Part shown: positions 27,329-37,053 of the stretch, piece after piece
Numbering within the stretch: position 1 is the first letter of the stretch
Layout of the letters: every line of letters starts with the position of its first letter
Assembly (NCBI RefSeq): GCF_036321025.1
Contig: NZ_JAZAPB010000002.1
Coordinates: 186,001-250,000, forward strand
Source of the DNA: Alteraurantiacibacter hainanensis
GTDB taxonomy: Bacteria; Pseudomonadota; Alphaproteobacteria; Sphingomonadales; Sphingomonadaceae
Reading direction: 5' to 3'
Length of the DNA: 64,000 bases
Notes under the pieces: generated by a model
Database searches by the model: none
Told to the model about the DNA's origin: nothing
What the model saw: the letters and a program-made list of their open reading frames with translations, nothing else
Made by a program: the position numbers and the translations under genes

Positions 27329-30180
27329 TCGGCGGGCTCCACGGCATCTTCGCCCGCGATGCGACGCGAACGCTCGGTCAGCTCCTGGTAGTCTTCCTGC
27401 CAGTCGGTCGGGCCGTTGCTGGGCGTGACCTGCACCGCCGTCACCTTGTATTCCGGGCAGTTGGTGGCCCAGTCCGAATAGTCGGTCGTGACGACGTTCG
27501 CCTGCGTCGCGGGATGGTGGAACGTGGTGTAGACCACGCCCGGCGCCACGCGATCGGTGACCTTCACGCGCAGGGTCGTCTCGCCGGTGCGGCTGGAAAG
27601 CTTGGTCCAGTCGCCATCCTTGAGGCCGCGGTTCTCCGCATCGACCGGGTGGATCTCGAGGAGGTCCTCCTCGTGCCAGACGGTGTTCGCCGTGCGCCGC
27701 GTCTGCGCGCCGACATTGTACTGGCTGAGGATGCGGCCGGTGGTCAGCAGCAGCGGGAAGCGCGGACCGGTCTTCTCGTCGGTGGGCACGTAGTCCGTCA
27801 CCACGAACAGGCCCTTGCCACGCACGAAGCCTTCCATGTGCATGACGGGCGAGCCATCGGGATGCTTCTCGTTGACCGGCCACTGCACGCTGCCGCGCTC
27901 GTTGAGCATGTCCCACGAAACCCCGGCAAAGCTGCCGGTGAGGCGGGCGATCTCGTCGAGAATCTCGCTGGGGTGCGTGTAGTTCCAGTTCGCGCCCAGC
28001 GCGTTGGCCAGCAGCTGGGTGACTTCCCAGTCCTCGTATCCGTTCGCGGGTTCCATCACCTTGCGCACCGGCTGGATGCGGCGCTCTGCATTGGTGAAGG
28101 TGCCGTTCTTCTCGAGGAAGGTGGAGCCGGGCAGGAACACGTGGGCGTAGTTCGCGGTCTCGTTGAGGAAGAGATCGTGGACGATCACGCAGTCCATCGC
28201 CGAAAGGCCATCGGCCACGTGCTGGGTGTTGGGATCGGACTGAAGGATGTCCTCGCCCTGGATGTAGATCGCCTTGAAGCTGCCATCGACGGCGGCATCC
28301 AGCATGTTGTTGATCCGCAGGCCCGGGTTCGGGTCCAGCGAAACGCCCCAGTCCTTCTCGAACATGGCGCGGGTCTCGCCGTCGGAAAGGTGGCGATAGC
28401 CGGGCAGTTCGTGCGGGAAGCTGCCCATGTCGCAGGCGCCCTGAACGTTGTTCTGGCCGCGCAGCGGGTTCACGCCCACGCCGGGCTTGCCGATGTTTCC
28501 GGTGCACATGGCGAGGTTGGCGATCGCCATCACGGTGGAGGAGCCCTGCGAGTGCTCGGTGACACCCAGGCCATAGTAGATCGCCGCGTTGCCGCCCGTG
28601 GCATAGAGGCGCGCGGCCTCGCGCAGGTCATCCGCGGGGACGCGCGTGACCGGCTCCAGCGTCTCGGGGCTGTGCCGCTCGTCGGAAACGAAGCGCGCCC
28701 ATTCCTCGAAGGCGTCGACGTCGCACCGCTCGCGGATGAAATCCATGTCGCACAGGCCCTCGGTGACGATGACGTGCGCCATCGCCGTGAGCACGGCGAC
28801 GTTGGTGCCGGGCTGCAAGGGCAGGTGATGCGCGGCCTCGACATGCGGGGTGCGCACCAGGTCGATGCGGCGCGGATCGATGACGATCAGCTTCGCGCCT
28901 TCGCGCAGGCGCTTCTTCAGGCGGCTGGCGAAGACCGGGTGCCCGTCCGTGGGATTGGCGCCGATCACCAGCGCCACGTCCGTATGCTGCACGCTGTCGA
29001 AATCCTGCGTGCCGGCGCTCGTGCCGAACGTCGTCTTCAGGCCATAGCCGGTGGGCGAGTGGCACACGCGCGCGCAGGTATCGACGTTGTTCGCGCCGAA
29101 GACGGAGCGGATCAGCTTCTGCACGAGGAAGGTTTCCTCGTTGGTGCAGCGGCTGGAGGTGATGCCGCCCAGCGCGCCCGCGCCGTGCTCGTCCTTGATC
29201 GCCTTGATCTTGCTGCTGGTGAATTCCAGCGCTTCTTCCCAGGTAACCTCGCGCCACGGCTGGTCGATGCTGTCGCGCACCATCGGGCTGGTGATGCGAT
29301 CCTTGTGATTGGCATAGCCGTAGGCGAAGCGACCCTTCACGCAGGAGTGGCCGCGATTGGCCTTGCCATCCTTGTAGGGAACCATGCGCACCAGCTGTTC
29401 GCCGCGCATTTCGGCGCGGAAGGTGCAGCCCACGCCGCAATAGGCGCAGGTGGTGACGACGCTGCGTTCGGGCAGGCCCACTTCCTTGACGCTCTTCTCC
29501 TGCAGCGTGGCCGTGGGGCACGCCTGCACGCAGGCGCCGCAGCTCACGCATTCGCTGGAGAGGAAATTGTCATCGTCCTGACCGGCGGAAACCATGCTGG
29601 CAAACCCGCGCCCGTCGATGGTGAGCGCGAAGGTGCCCTGCACTTCGTTGCAGGCGCGCACGCAGCGCGAACACACGATGCACTTCGAGGGATCGAAGTG
29701 AAAATAGGGATTGGAGTTGTCGGTCTCGAAGCCGAGGTGGTTCGCTCCCTCGTAGCCGTAACGCACGTCGCGCAGGCCCACGTTCGCCGCTTCGTCCTGC
29801 AGTTCGCAATCGCCGTTGGCGGAGCAGGTGAGGCAGTCGAGCGGGTGATCGGAGATATACAGCTCCATCACGCCCTTGCGCAGCTTTTCCAGCCGCGGAG
29901 TCTGCGTCTTCACCTTCATGCCTTCGGAAACGGGCGTGGTGCAGCTGGCGGGCGTGCCGCGCGCACCCTCGATCTCCACCAGGCACAGGCGGCACGAGCC
30001 GAAGCTCTTCACGTTGTCCGTCGCGCACAGCTTGGGGATCTGGCCACCCGCAACCGTGGCCGCGCGCATCACGCTGGTGCCGGCCGGCACGGTAACGCTG
30101 CGTCCGTCGATCGTCAGCGTGACTTTCTCGTCCGACTTGACTTCCGGAGTGCCGAAATCCTTTGGGGCTTCGTATCCCAT
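27325..30180 (-). CDS. fdsA: NAD-dependent formate dehydrogenase alpha (catalytic) subunit
   Basis: A 951-residue molybdenum enzyme that oxidises formate to CO2. The N-terminal 2Fe-2S domain includes CATDNVKSFGSCRLCLVEIEG in two pieces; then come a His-Cys3 cluster (HPLDCLTCSANGDCELQ), two 4Fe-4S motifs (CIVCSRCVRACNEVQG and CVSCGACVQACPTA) and the bis-MGD domain with its own cluster (CAYCGVGC). The Mo ligand is Cys in TCARVCHSPTGYG, not selenocysteine. Length and domains match FdsA of Cupriavidus and Rhodobacter. It begins 2 bases after mobA. Electrons pass through FdsB to NAD+. Confidence 0.97.
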   Translation of the reverse strand: MGYEAPKDFGTPEVKSDEKVTLTIDGRSVTVPAGTSVMRAATVAGGQIPKLCATDNVKSFGSCRLCLVEIEGARGTPASCTTPVSEGMKVKTQTPRLEKLRKGVMELYISDHPLDCLTCSANGDCELQDEAANVGLRDVRYGYEGANHLGFETDNSNPYFHFDPSKCIVCSRCVRACNEVQGTFALTIDGRGFASMVSAGQDDDNFLSSECVSCGACVQACPTATLQEKSVKEVGLPERSVVTTCAYCGVGCTFRAEMRGEQLVRMVPYKDGKANRGHSCVKGRFAYGYANHKDRITSPMVRDSIDQPWREVTWEEALEFTSSKIKAIKDEHGAGALGGITSSRCTNEETFLVQKLIRSVFGANNVDTCARVCHSPTGYGLKTTFGTSAGTQDFDSVQHTDVALVIGANPTDGHPVFASRLKKRLREGAKLIVIDPRRIDLVRTPHVEAAHHLPLQPGTNVAVLTAMAHVIVTEGLCDMDFIRERCDVDAFEEWARFVSDERHSPETLEPVTRVPADDLREAARLYATGGNAAIYYGLGVTEHSQGSSTVMAIANLAMCTGNIGKPGVGVNPLRGQNNVQGACDMGSFPHELPGYRHLSDGETRAMFEKDWGVSLDPNPGLRINNMLDAAVDGSFKAIYIQGEDILQSDPNTQHVADGLSAMDCVIVHDLFLNETANYAHVFLPGSTFLEKNGTFTNAERRIQPVRKVMEPANGYEDWEVTQLLANALGANWNYTHPSEILDEIARLTGSFAGVSWDMLNERGSVQWPVNEKHPDGSPVMHMEGFVRGKGLFVVTDYVPTDEKTGPRFPLLLTTGRILSQYNVGAQTRRTANTVWHEEDLLEIHPVDAENRGLKDGDWTKLSSRTGETTLRVKVTDRVAPGVVYTTFHHPATQANVVTTDYSDWATNCPEYKVTAVQVTPSNGPTDWQEDYQELTERSRRIAGEDAVEPAE

Positions 30181-30182
30181 AA

Positions 30183-30701
30183 TTATCGCTCCATCGCCGC
30201 AAGGTCTGCGGGTGTATTGATATTTGCTGGCGCATCGGTGCTGGTTACGGGCCGCGCTCCGGCGGCCTTTGCAAATGCCAGCATCGAATGGCGTCCTTCA
30301 CTCTGGAGGATGGCCGAAACGATTGATGCGTTGTTGCTTTTCCAATGCCCGATTACGGGCTGTTTTTCAAGGTAAGCCGGGGGCGGCGAAAGAATCGACA
30401 AGAGCGTGGGCGGAAGGGACACGGAGTCCACTCCGCAGGTCAGCACGCTTTCGTAGCCTTCATCCTCGGCATAGCGCAGAGCCGCGGCGATTCCGCCAAG
30501 CGGCCCCATGTCGGGATGCGGCCAGTCGGGTATCGTCGGCGCAGGTGCAGTTTCCCGGCCCACCACCACGACATATTCGCAAAATCCCGAAAGGGCATCG
30601 ACGGCGCGGGAGATCAGCGTGCGGCCGCCCAGTTCCGCCAGCGCCTTGTCGCTGCCGAAACGGGAAGACTTGCCGCCTGCCAGGACCGCGCCCAGGATCA
30701 C
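30183..30701 (-). CDS. mobA: Molybdenum cofactor guanylyltransferase MobA
   Basis: A 172-residue nucleotidyltransferase with the MobA signature LAGGKSSRFGSDKALAELGG at the N-terminus and HPDMGPLGGIAAALR. It attaches GMP to molybdopterin, giving the bis-MGD needed by FdsA. I use the GTG at 30701 because it overlaps the fdsB stop as GTGA; the longer upstream frame runs through fdsB and has no homology. The sequence is shorter than E. coli MobA (about 195 residues), chiefly at the C-terminus. Confidence 0.88.
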   Translation of the reverse strand: MILGAVLAGGKSSRFGSDKALAELGGRTLISRAVDALSGFCEYVVVVGRETAPAPTIPDWPHPDMGPLGGIAAALRYAEDEGYESVLTCGVDSVSLPPTLLSILSPPPAYLEKQPVIGHWKSNNASIVSAILQSEGRHSMLAFAKAAGARPVTSTDAPANINTPADLAAMER

Positions 30702-32257
30702 TCGGCGACCTCCGGCAGGGCCTGCTTGACCAGTTCCGGATTGCGCGTGAAATCCTCCGGCCACTGACGCAGGGCGCTCATCACCGGATAGGGCGTGAAC
30801 CCGCCCAGCGCGCAGAGCGAGCCGAACTTCATCGTCTCGCACAGGTCCGTCAGCAGGCCGATCTCGTCACCAGCATCGCGGCCCTTGTCCTTGGGTGCGT
30901 TATGCATCTGCGGTGCCAGTTCGATCCGGTCGCGCTCGCGCCCGCCGGCCCTGATGCGGTCGAGGATCTCGACGCCGCGAACCGCGCCGATGCGGCAGGG
31001 CGTGCACTTGCCGCAGCTTTCGACGGAGCAGAACTCCATCGCGAAGCGCGCCATTTCCAGCATGTCGGCGGTGTCGTCGAACACGGTCACGCCGCCGTGG
31101 CCGATCAGCGCCTCGGCATTGGTGTATTCCTCGTAGTCGAACTTGATGTCGAACTGGTCGGGATGGATGTAGGCGCCAAGCGGCCCGCCCACCTGCACCG
31201 CCTTTACCGGCCGACCCGATGCCGTGCCGCCCCCGATCTTGTTCACCAGATCGTCCAGCGTCACGCCGAAGCCGACTTCGTAAAGTCCGCCGTGCTTGAT
31301 GTTACCGGCAAGCTGGATGGGCATGGTGCCGCGCGAGCGGCCGAAGCCCGCGTCCTTGTATTCGTCCGCGCCGCCCTCGTGCAGGATGTGCGGCACGGCC
31401 TGCAGGCTGAGCACGTTGTTGACCACGGTGGGCCGACCGAGGAAACCCTCGAGGGCGGGCAGGGGAGGCTTGGCGCGCACTTCGCCACGCTTGCCTTCCA
31501 GGCTGTTGAGCAGCGAGGTTTCCTCGCCGCAGACATAGGCGCCGGCACCTACGCGCACTTCGCACTTGAACGGCGCGATGATGTCCGCGCACAGTTCCAG
31601 CGCGGCGTTCAGCTTGCGGATGGCGTCGGGATATTCGCTGCGCAGGTAGATGTATCCCTGGTCGGCGCCGACGGCCTCGCCGGCGATGGCCATGCCCTCG
31701 ATCAGCGCGAAGGGATCGCCTTCCATCGCCATGCGGTCGGCAAAGGTGCCGCTGTCGCCTTCGTCGGCATTGCAGACGATGTACTTCTTCGGGCCGGGCG
31801 CCTTCATCACGGTGTCCCACTTGATGCCGGTGGGGAAGCCCGCGCCGCCGCGTCCGCGAAGACCCGAATGCTTGATCTCCTCGACGATCCTTTCGGAGCC
31901 GATTTCGCGCGCGCGCTTCAGGCCCACCCAGCCGCCGGTCGCCTCGTAGTCTTCGAGGCTCAACGGACGGGTCTTGCCGGCGCGCTTGAACGTGATGCGC
32001 GTCTGCGTGGCGATGAACGGGTGGTCCTCGATGATGCCGATGGACTTGTCGCTCTTGCCATCCAGGATGGCATCGACATCGTCCAGCGTCGCCGGACCGA
32101 AGCCCTCGCCGTCGATTTCCACCAGCGGTTCCAGCCAGTGCATGCCCCAGCTGGATACGCGCTGCACCTCGCAGCCCTTCTTCTCGAAAGCAGCTGCAAG
32201 CTTGTCCGCCCCGCCGGCGCGGGCCAGGGCGTCGTCTGAGATGCGAACAGTCGTCAT
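30698..32257 (-). CDS. fdsB: Formate dehydrogenase beta subunit (diaphorase, NuoF-like)
   Basis: A 519-residue subunit. The first about 100 residues are a thioredoxin-like domain, followed by the FMN/NAD-binding region (GLRGRGGAGFPTGIKW, NADEGDSGTFADR, GAGAYVCGEETSLLNSLEG). The 4Fe-4S site is SCGKCTPCRIG with a downstream Cys in SLCALGG. It transfers electrons to NAD+ as in complex I NuoF. The start overlaps the fdsG stop by 4 bases and the stop overlaps mobA. Confidence 0.97.
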   Translation of the reverse strand: MTTVRISDDALARAGGADKLAAAFEKKGCEVQRVSSWGMHWLEPLVEIDGEGFGPATLDDVDAILDGKSDKSIGIIEDHPFIATQTRITFKRAGKTRPLSLEDYEATGGWVGLKRAREIGSERIVEEIKHSGLRGRGGAGFPTGIKWDTVMKAPGPKKYIVCNADEGDSGTFADRMAMEGDPFALIEGMAIAGEAVGADQGYIYLRSEYPDAIRKLNAALELCADIIAPFKCEVRVGAGAYVCGEETSLLNSLEGKRGEVRAKPPLPALEGFLGRPTVVNNVLSLQAVPHILHEGGADEYKDAGFGRSRGTMPIQLAGNIKHGGLYEVGFGVTLDDLVNKIGGGTASGRPVKAVQVGGPLGAYIHPDQFDIKFDYEEYTNAEALIGHGGVTVFDDTADMLEMARFAMEFCSVESCGKCTPCRIGAVRGVEILDRIRAGGRERDRIELAPQMHNAPKDKGRDAGDEIGLLTDLCETMKFGSLCALGGFTPYPVMSALRQWPEDFTRNPELVKQALPEVAE

Positions 32258-32682
32258 ACGTTGTCTACCAGCTTGGTGATCGCCTGCTCGTCCAGGCGGA
32301 TATGGAGGTCGTCACCCGTGCGCGCGGCGGGGCCGGCGCTGCACAGGCCGAGGCAATAGACGGTGGAGATGCGCACGCGTTGACCCGCCGCCTCCGTCGC
32401 GCCCTTGATCAGCTTTTCCACGCCGCGTGCCTTGCAGGCCTCGGCACGGCAGATCTGCACGTGCGGGCGGGGATCGGGCTGGGGCAGGTAATCGTGATAG
32501 AAGCTGACCGCGCCATGCACGTCGGCCCGGCTGATGTTCAGACCCTTCGCGATCAGGGCCTCGCTTTCCGCGTCGACGCAGCCGAATTCATCCTGCACGT
32601 CGTTCAGGATCGGCAGCAACGGCCCTTCGCGTTCGTGATGACGGGCGATGATATCACCCAGGATTTCGCTCTTGTCGCTCAT
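32254..32682 (-). CDS. fdsG: Formate dehydrogenase gamma subunit (NuoE-like)
   Basis: A 142-residue 2Fe-2S ferredoxin-fold subunit. The four cluster cysteines are in CRAEACKARG and VYCLGLCSAGPAA; the N-terminal helices (EREGPLLPILNDVQDEFG) match NuoE/FdsG. I start at ATG 32682, which overlaps the fghA stop; the longer frame lies within fghA. First subunit gene of the fdsGBA(D) set. Confidence 0.95.
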   Translation of the reverse strand: MSDKSEILGDIIARHHEREGPLLPILNDVQDEFGCVDAESEALIAKGLNISRADVHGAVSFYHDYLPQPDPRPHVQICRAEACKARGVEKLIKGATEAAGQRVRISTVYCLGLCSAGPAARTGDDLHIRLDEQAITKLVDNV

Positions 32683-33518
32683 GCCTTGAGCCTTTCTGCG
32701 TGCCACTTGATATGATCGGCGATGAAGGTGGAGACGAAGAAGTAGGAGTGGTCGTACCCATCCTGCATGCGGATCGTCGCATCCATCCCGGCTTTGCGGA
32801 CCGCCTCTTCCAGCAGCCAGGTCTTCAGCTGCTCGTCCAGGAAGTTGTCTGCGCGGCCCTGGTCCACCAGCAGGTTTTCGATCCGCGCGCCCTCCTCGAT
32901 CAGGGCGCAGGCGTCGTATTCGCGCCAATCCGCCTTGTCGGAGCCGATATAGCCGGTCAGCGCCTTCTCGCCCCAAGGGCAGTTCAGCGGGCTGACGATG
33001 GGCGAAAATGCACTGGTGGAGCGGAAACGCCCCGGATTGCGCAGGGAAACGGTAAGCGCCCCGTGGCCGCCCATGGAATGGCCGGAGATTGCCTGCCGGT
33101 CCATGTTGACGGGGAAGTTCTTCGCCACCAGCGCCGGCAGCTCTTCCTCGACGTAGCGACGCATGTGGAAATGCTTCGCCCACGGATCCTGCGTGGCATT
33201 GACGTAGAAGCCCGCGCCCTGGCCGAAATCGTATGCCTCGTCGTCGGGAACGCCCTCGCCGCGCGGAGAGGTGTCAGGTCCCACCAGGATCACCCCATGC
33301 TCGGCGCAGGCCTGGTGATAGTGACACTTGATCATCGCGTTTTCGTGCGTGCAGGTGAGACCGGACAGCCACCACAGCACCGGAAGCTTCTCACCCTCGC
33401 GATGCTCGGGAATGAAGACCTGGAAGGTCATGTCCGTGCCGGTGGAATCGCTGGCATGCTTGTACACGCCCTGGTTGCCTCCGAAGCACTTCGTTTCGCT
33501 GACGGTTTCGATGGTCAT
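32679..33518 (-). CDS. fghA: S-formylglutathione hydrolase
   Basis: A 279-residue alpha/beta hydrolase of the esterase D family that splits S-formylglutathione into formate and glutathione, the second step of glutathione-dependent formaldehyde oxidation. The nucleophile Ser is in SGHSMGGHGAL near residue 148 and the His in GYDHSYFFVSTFI near the C-terminus. Both ends overlap neighbours by 4 bases (amidohydrolase upstream, fdsG downstream), so its product formate and the enzyme consuming it are made from one transcript. Confidence 0.96.
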   Translation of the reverse strand: MTIETVSETKCFGGNQGVYKHASDSTGTDMTFQVFIPEHREGEKLPVLWWLSGLTCTHENAMIKCHYHQACAEHGVILVGPDTSPRGEGVPDDEAYDFGQGAGFYVNATQDPWAKHFHMRRYVEEELPALVAKNFPVNMDRQAISGHSMGGHGALTVSLRNPGRFRSTSAFSPIVSPLNCPWGEKALTGYIGSDKADWREYDACALIEEGARIENLLVDQGRADNFLDEQLKTWLLEEAVRKAGMDATIRMQDGYDHSYFFVSTFIADHIKWHAERLKA

Positions 33519-34954
33519 CGTACTTGCAGTTCCTCCTGCCTCTGCAGAACGCCCTGGCGCATAACGTGAGTGAGCGACCGGAAGGCCGATATGTCGTTTC
33601 GCGGATCTTCGGCGAGGACCAGCAGGTCTGCCGTCATCCCGGCGCGCAATGCGCCGATGCTGTCGCCCATGCGCAGCGCCTCTGCAGCGACGGGGCCTGC
33701 CGCCTGCATGATTTCGTCCGGCGTCATGCCGGCAGCCTGCATGGCCTCGAGTTCGTCGAGCGCCGAGGGGCCGTGCAGCGTCAGCGGGTTGCCGGCATCG
33801 GTCGCGAGCACGATGCGGTCCCCCGCGTCGCGCACGGCGCGCAGGTTCTGTTCCATCATCGCCAGTTCGCGCCCTTCGCTTTCCATGCGCTCGCCAAAGG
33901 GCGTCACCCGCCCGTCAGTTCGCGCCAGCACGGCATCGGTCGCGATGCCGGGATTGGCGAGCAGCTGTACAAGGTCTTCGTCAACGCAGCGATCGTCGTC
34001 CCGGTATTGCGCAGGCTCTCCGGTGGACGCGGACAGCAGCGCCAGCGACCAGTTGCGTCCGACGACAAGGGTGGGCGCATAGAAGGCATCGTTGGCCAGC
34101 AGCAGGTCGAGGAATTCCTGGTCGAGAGGCTGATCCGTGACACTGTGCACCAGCATCTTCGCGCCGGCCCGGAGCGCGGTCTTGGCAGCTTCCAGTTCGG
34201 TCGCATGGACGATCAGCGGCAACCCGACTTCGCGCGCGGCCTCGCCCGCTACCATCATCAAGTCGTTCAGGCGGTCCATGTCGTCCGGCGAGGCCGGAGC
34301 GACGAACCATACCTTCACGGCATCCGATCCCATGTCCCTGACGCGCGCCACGTCGGCGCGGATCTGTTCGGGGGTTTCCATCGGCAGGAAGGTGGGCTGG
34401 TCGGCCAGCGGACCGTAGCTGAAATGATCGCTCACCTCGTCGCTGACGTGCGTGATGAGCGGGCCCGCCGCCCGCACGTGTGCCCGGTCCGCGCGGCCTT
34501 CGCCGTCTGCGTGTTCGCCGGTGACGGTCCACGGGGCTCCGCCCACGTCGAACACTGCCGTCACGCCGCTGCACAGGTAGGCGCGGTGCCAGCGGCCCGG
34601 GTTGTCCCAAAGCGCCTGCACGGTATCGGCATAGGGGAGGACGCTGCGGTCGCGCAGACCGTCAGGACGTCCGTCGAGCCAGCCGGTCTGGGCGAAATGG
34701 ACATGGGCGTCGACAAGGCCGGGGGTGACGAAACTGCCCGAGACATCGGTCACCCGAACGCCCGAAGGCAGGGGGCAGTCCGCTTGCGTGCCGGCGCAGG
34801 TGATCGTGCCGTTCTCCACGACGACCACCGAATCCTCGATCGCGGCGTTCCCCGTTCCGTCGATCAGCGTGCCACCCACGAGCGCCTGCTGCGCCGACGC
34901 GGAAGCGGCCAGTGCGGCGAGCGTGATTGCCATGGAGACGGAAAGGGAACGCAC
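33515..34954 (-). CDS. Secreted metal-dependent amidohydrolase
   Basis: A 479-residue amidohydrolase-superfamily protein with a signal peptide (SVSMAITLAALAASASA). Metal ligands are VDAHVHF near residue 90, HATELEAAK, HSVTDQP and the Asp in LATDAGNPLTLHG. The GTG start at 34954 is chosen because GGAGG lies 9 bases before it; an ATG seven codons later would cut into the signal peptide. Related proteins are annotated as imidazolonepropionase-like or prolidase-like hydrolases, so the substrate is open. Its place within a formaldehyde/formate operon is unexplained. It overlaps fghA by 4 bases. Confidence 0.85.
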   Translation of the reverse strand: MRSLSVSMAITLAALAASASAQQALVGGTLIDGTGNAAIEDSVVVVENGTITCAGTQADCPLPSGVRVTDVSGSFVTPGLVDAHVHFAQTGWLDGRPDGLRDRSVLPYADTVQALWDNPGRWHRAYLCSGVTAVFDVGGAPWTVTGEHADGEGRADRAHVRAAGPLITHVSDEVSDHFSYGPLADQPTFLPMETPEQIRADVARVRDMGSDAVKVWFVAPASPDDMDRLNDLMMVAGEAAREVGLPLIVHATELEAAKTALRAGAKMLVHSVTDQPLDQEFLDLLLANDAFYAPTLVVGRNWSLALLSASTGEPAQYRDDDRCVDEDLVQLLANPGIATDAVLARTDGRVTPFGERMESEGRELAMMEQNLRAVRDAGDRIVLATDAGNPLTLHGPSALDELEAMQAAGMTPDEIMQAAGPVAAEALRMGDSIGALRAGMTADLLVLAEDPRNDISAFRSLTHVMRQGVLQRQEELQVR

Positions 34955-34959
34955 CGCGA

Positions 34960-35346
34960 TCAGTCCTCCACGTTTGTCGTGAAGGCGCACAACTTGTTGC
35001 CCACCGGATCGCGCAGGTAGGCGCCGTAGAGCTTGTTCTCGCCCATGTCCCTGCGACCCGGCGCGCCTTCGTCGGTGCCGCCATTGGCAAGCCCCGCGGC
35101 GTGCCAGTCATCCACCTGCGCCTGCGTGGCAGCCGTAAGACCGATCGTGCCGCCGTTGGCGAAGGTTGCCGGTTCGCCGTTACGCGGCCGGTTCACCGAG
35201 AAGAACCCCTGCTCATAGGAACCGTAGTAGGATGCATCGTCCATCCGGTTGCCCGGGATGCCCAGCGCACCGAACGTCGCGTCATAGAACGCTGCCGATG
35301 CTTTGGGGTCGTCCGTTCCGACAACGATGTGGGTGTACATGCTCAT
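34960..35346 (-). CDS. VOC-family (glyoxalase-fold) protein, copy 1
   Basis: A 128-residue vicinal-oxygen-chelate fold protein with the beta-alpha-beta-beta-beta modules (MSMYTHIVVGTDDPKASAAF, then YLRDPVGNKLCAFT at the end). The usual metal positions are His5 or so at the start and polar residues elsewhere, but the C-terminal Glu of glyoxalase I is not clear. It is closely related to the next upstream gene, 5 bases away, and both probably arose by duplication. Possible roles are glyoxalase, dioxygenase or binding protein; none is supported over the others. Confidence 0.85.
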   Translation of the reverse strand: MSMYTHIVVGTDDPKASAAFYDATFGALGIPGNRMDDASYYGSYEQGFFSVNRPRNGEPATFANGGTIGLTAATQAQVDDWHAAGLANGGTDEGAPGRRDMGENKLYGAYLRDPVGNKLCAFTTNVED

Positions 35347-35351
35347 CGTGG

Positions 35352-35735
35352 TCAGGCGTTCTCGGCGTTGGGGCAGAACACGCAGATCTTGTTGCCGTCC
35401 GGATCGCGCAGATAGGCGCCGTACATCTGGCCGGGGCTGTTCTCGCGAATGCCGGGCGCGCCTTCGTCCGTTCCGCCATTGGCGAGCCCGGCTGCGTGCC
35501 AGGCATTCACCTCGTCGTAGTTCTTCGCCTTGAGGCCCAGCGTCGCGCCGTTGGAAACGGTCGCTTCCTCGCCGTTGGCAGGCTTGCCCACGGCCACCGC
35601 GCCGCCTTCGTTGGCATAGATCGTGGCGTGGGGGAGTTCGTTCACCGCGGGCACGCCGATCGCGCCCATCGTTGCGTTGTAGAACTGGCGCGACTTCGCG
35701 ACGTCGTTGGTGCCGAGAAAAACGTGGTTGAGCAT
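35352..35735 (-). CDS. VOC-family (glyoxalase-fold) protein, copy 2
   Basis: A 127-residue paralogue of the following gene, sharing AWHAAGLANGGTDEGAPG-type and GAYLRDPDGNKIC blocks at the same positions. It has a good ribosome site (GAGAGGAC before the ATG) and is the first gene of the run that continues through the amidohydrolase, fghA and fds genes, so the operon promoter probably lies in the about 160-base gap before it. Confidence 0.85.
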   Translation of the reverse strand: MLNHVFLGTNDVAKSRQFYNATMGAIGVPAVNELPHATIYANEGGAVAVGKPANGEEATVSNGATLGLKAKNYDEVNAWHAAGLANGGTDEGAPGIRENSPGQMYGAYLRDPDGNKICVFCPNAENA

Positions 35736-35847
35736 CGGGTTGGTCCTCTCTCAGATAGCGCGCGCGAATTCACCTCGCTGCCCGCGATTCTCTTGTTTCA
35801 TCACATAGCCGAAATTTTCAGCAATGTGAAAGAACGAATGTCCGTGC

Positions 35848-35870
35848 GACCCGATTTTCGCAATCGGGTC
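35848..35870. terminator. Perfect 9-bp hairpin between frmA and VOC genes
   Basis: GACCCGATT pairs with AATCGGGTC around TTCGC. It lies about 25 bases downstream of the frmA stop (minus strand). The minus-strand copy has no U-run after the stem, while the plus-strand copy is followed by TTT, so it may be a weak terminator for frmA or a regulatory hairpin. Confidence 0.45.
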
Positions 35871-35894
35871 TTTGGTCGGCCCCGCTGTCCGGGC

Positions 35895-37001
<1,107 letters not shown>

Positions 37002-37053
37002 AGATGGTCCTTTATCGAATTCGTGTGTCGTCAGGTGGCGGCCGGCGTCCCGG

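Noticed and set aside
27325..30180. Possible selenocysteine (UGA) codon in formate dehydrogenase
   Set aside because: The molybdenum ligand position reads Cys (TCARVCHSP); the frame is open throughout.
27307..30375. A 1022-codon open frame antisense to fdsA and mobA
   Set aside because: Its translation is Ala/Arg/Val/His-rich low-complexity with no domain, and it mirrors fdsA, whose homology is clear; GC-rich codon bias opens antisense frames here.
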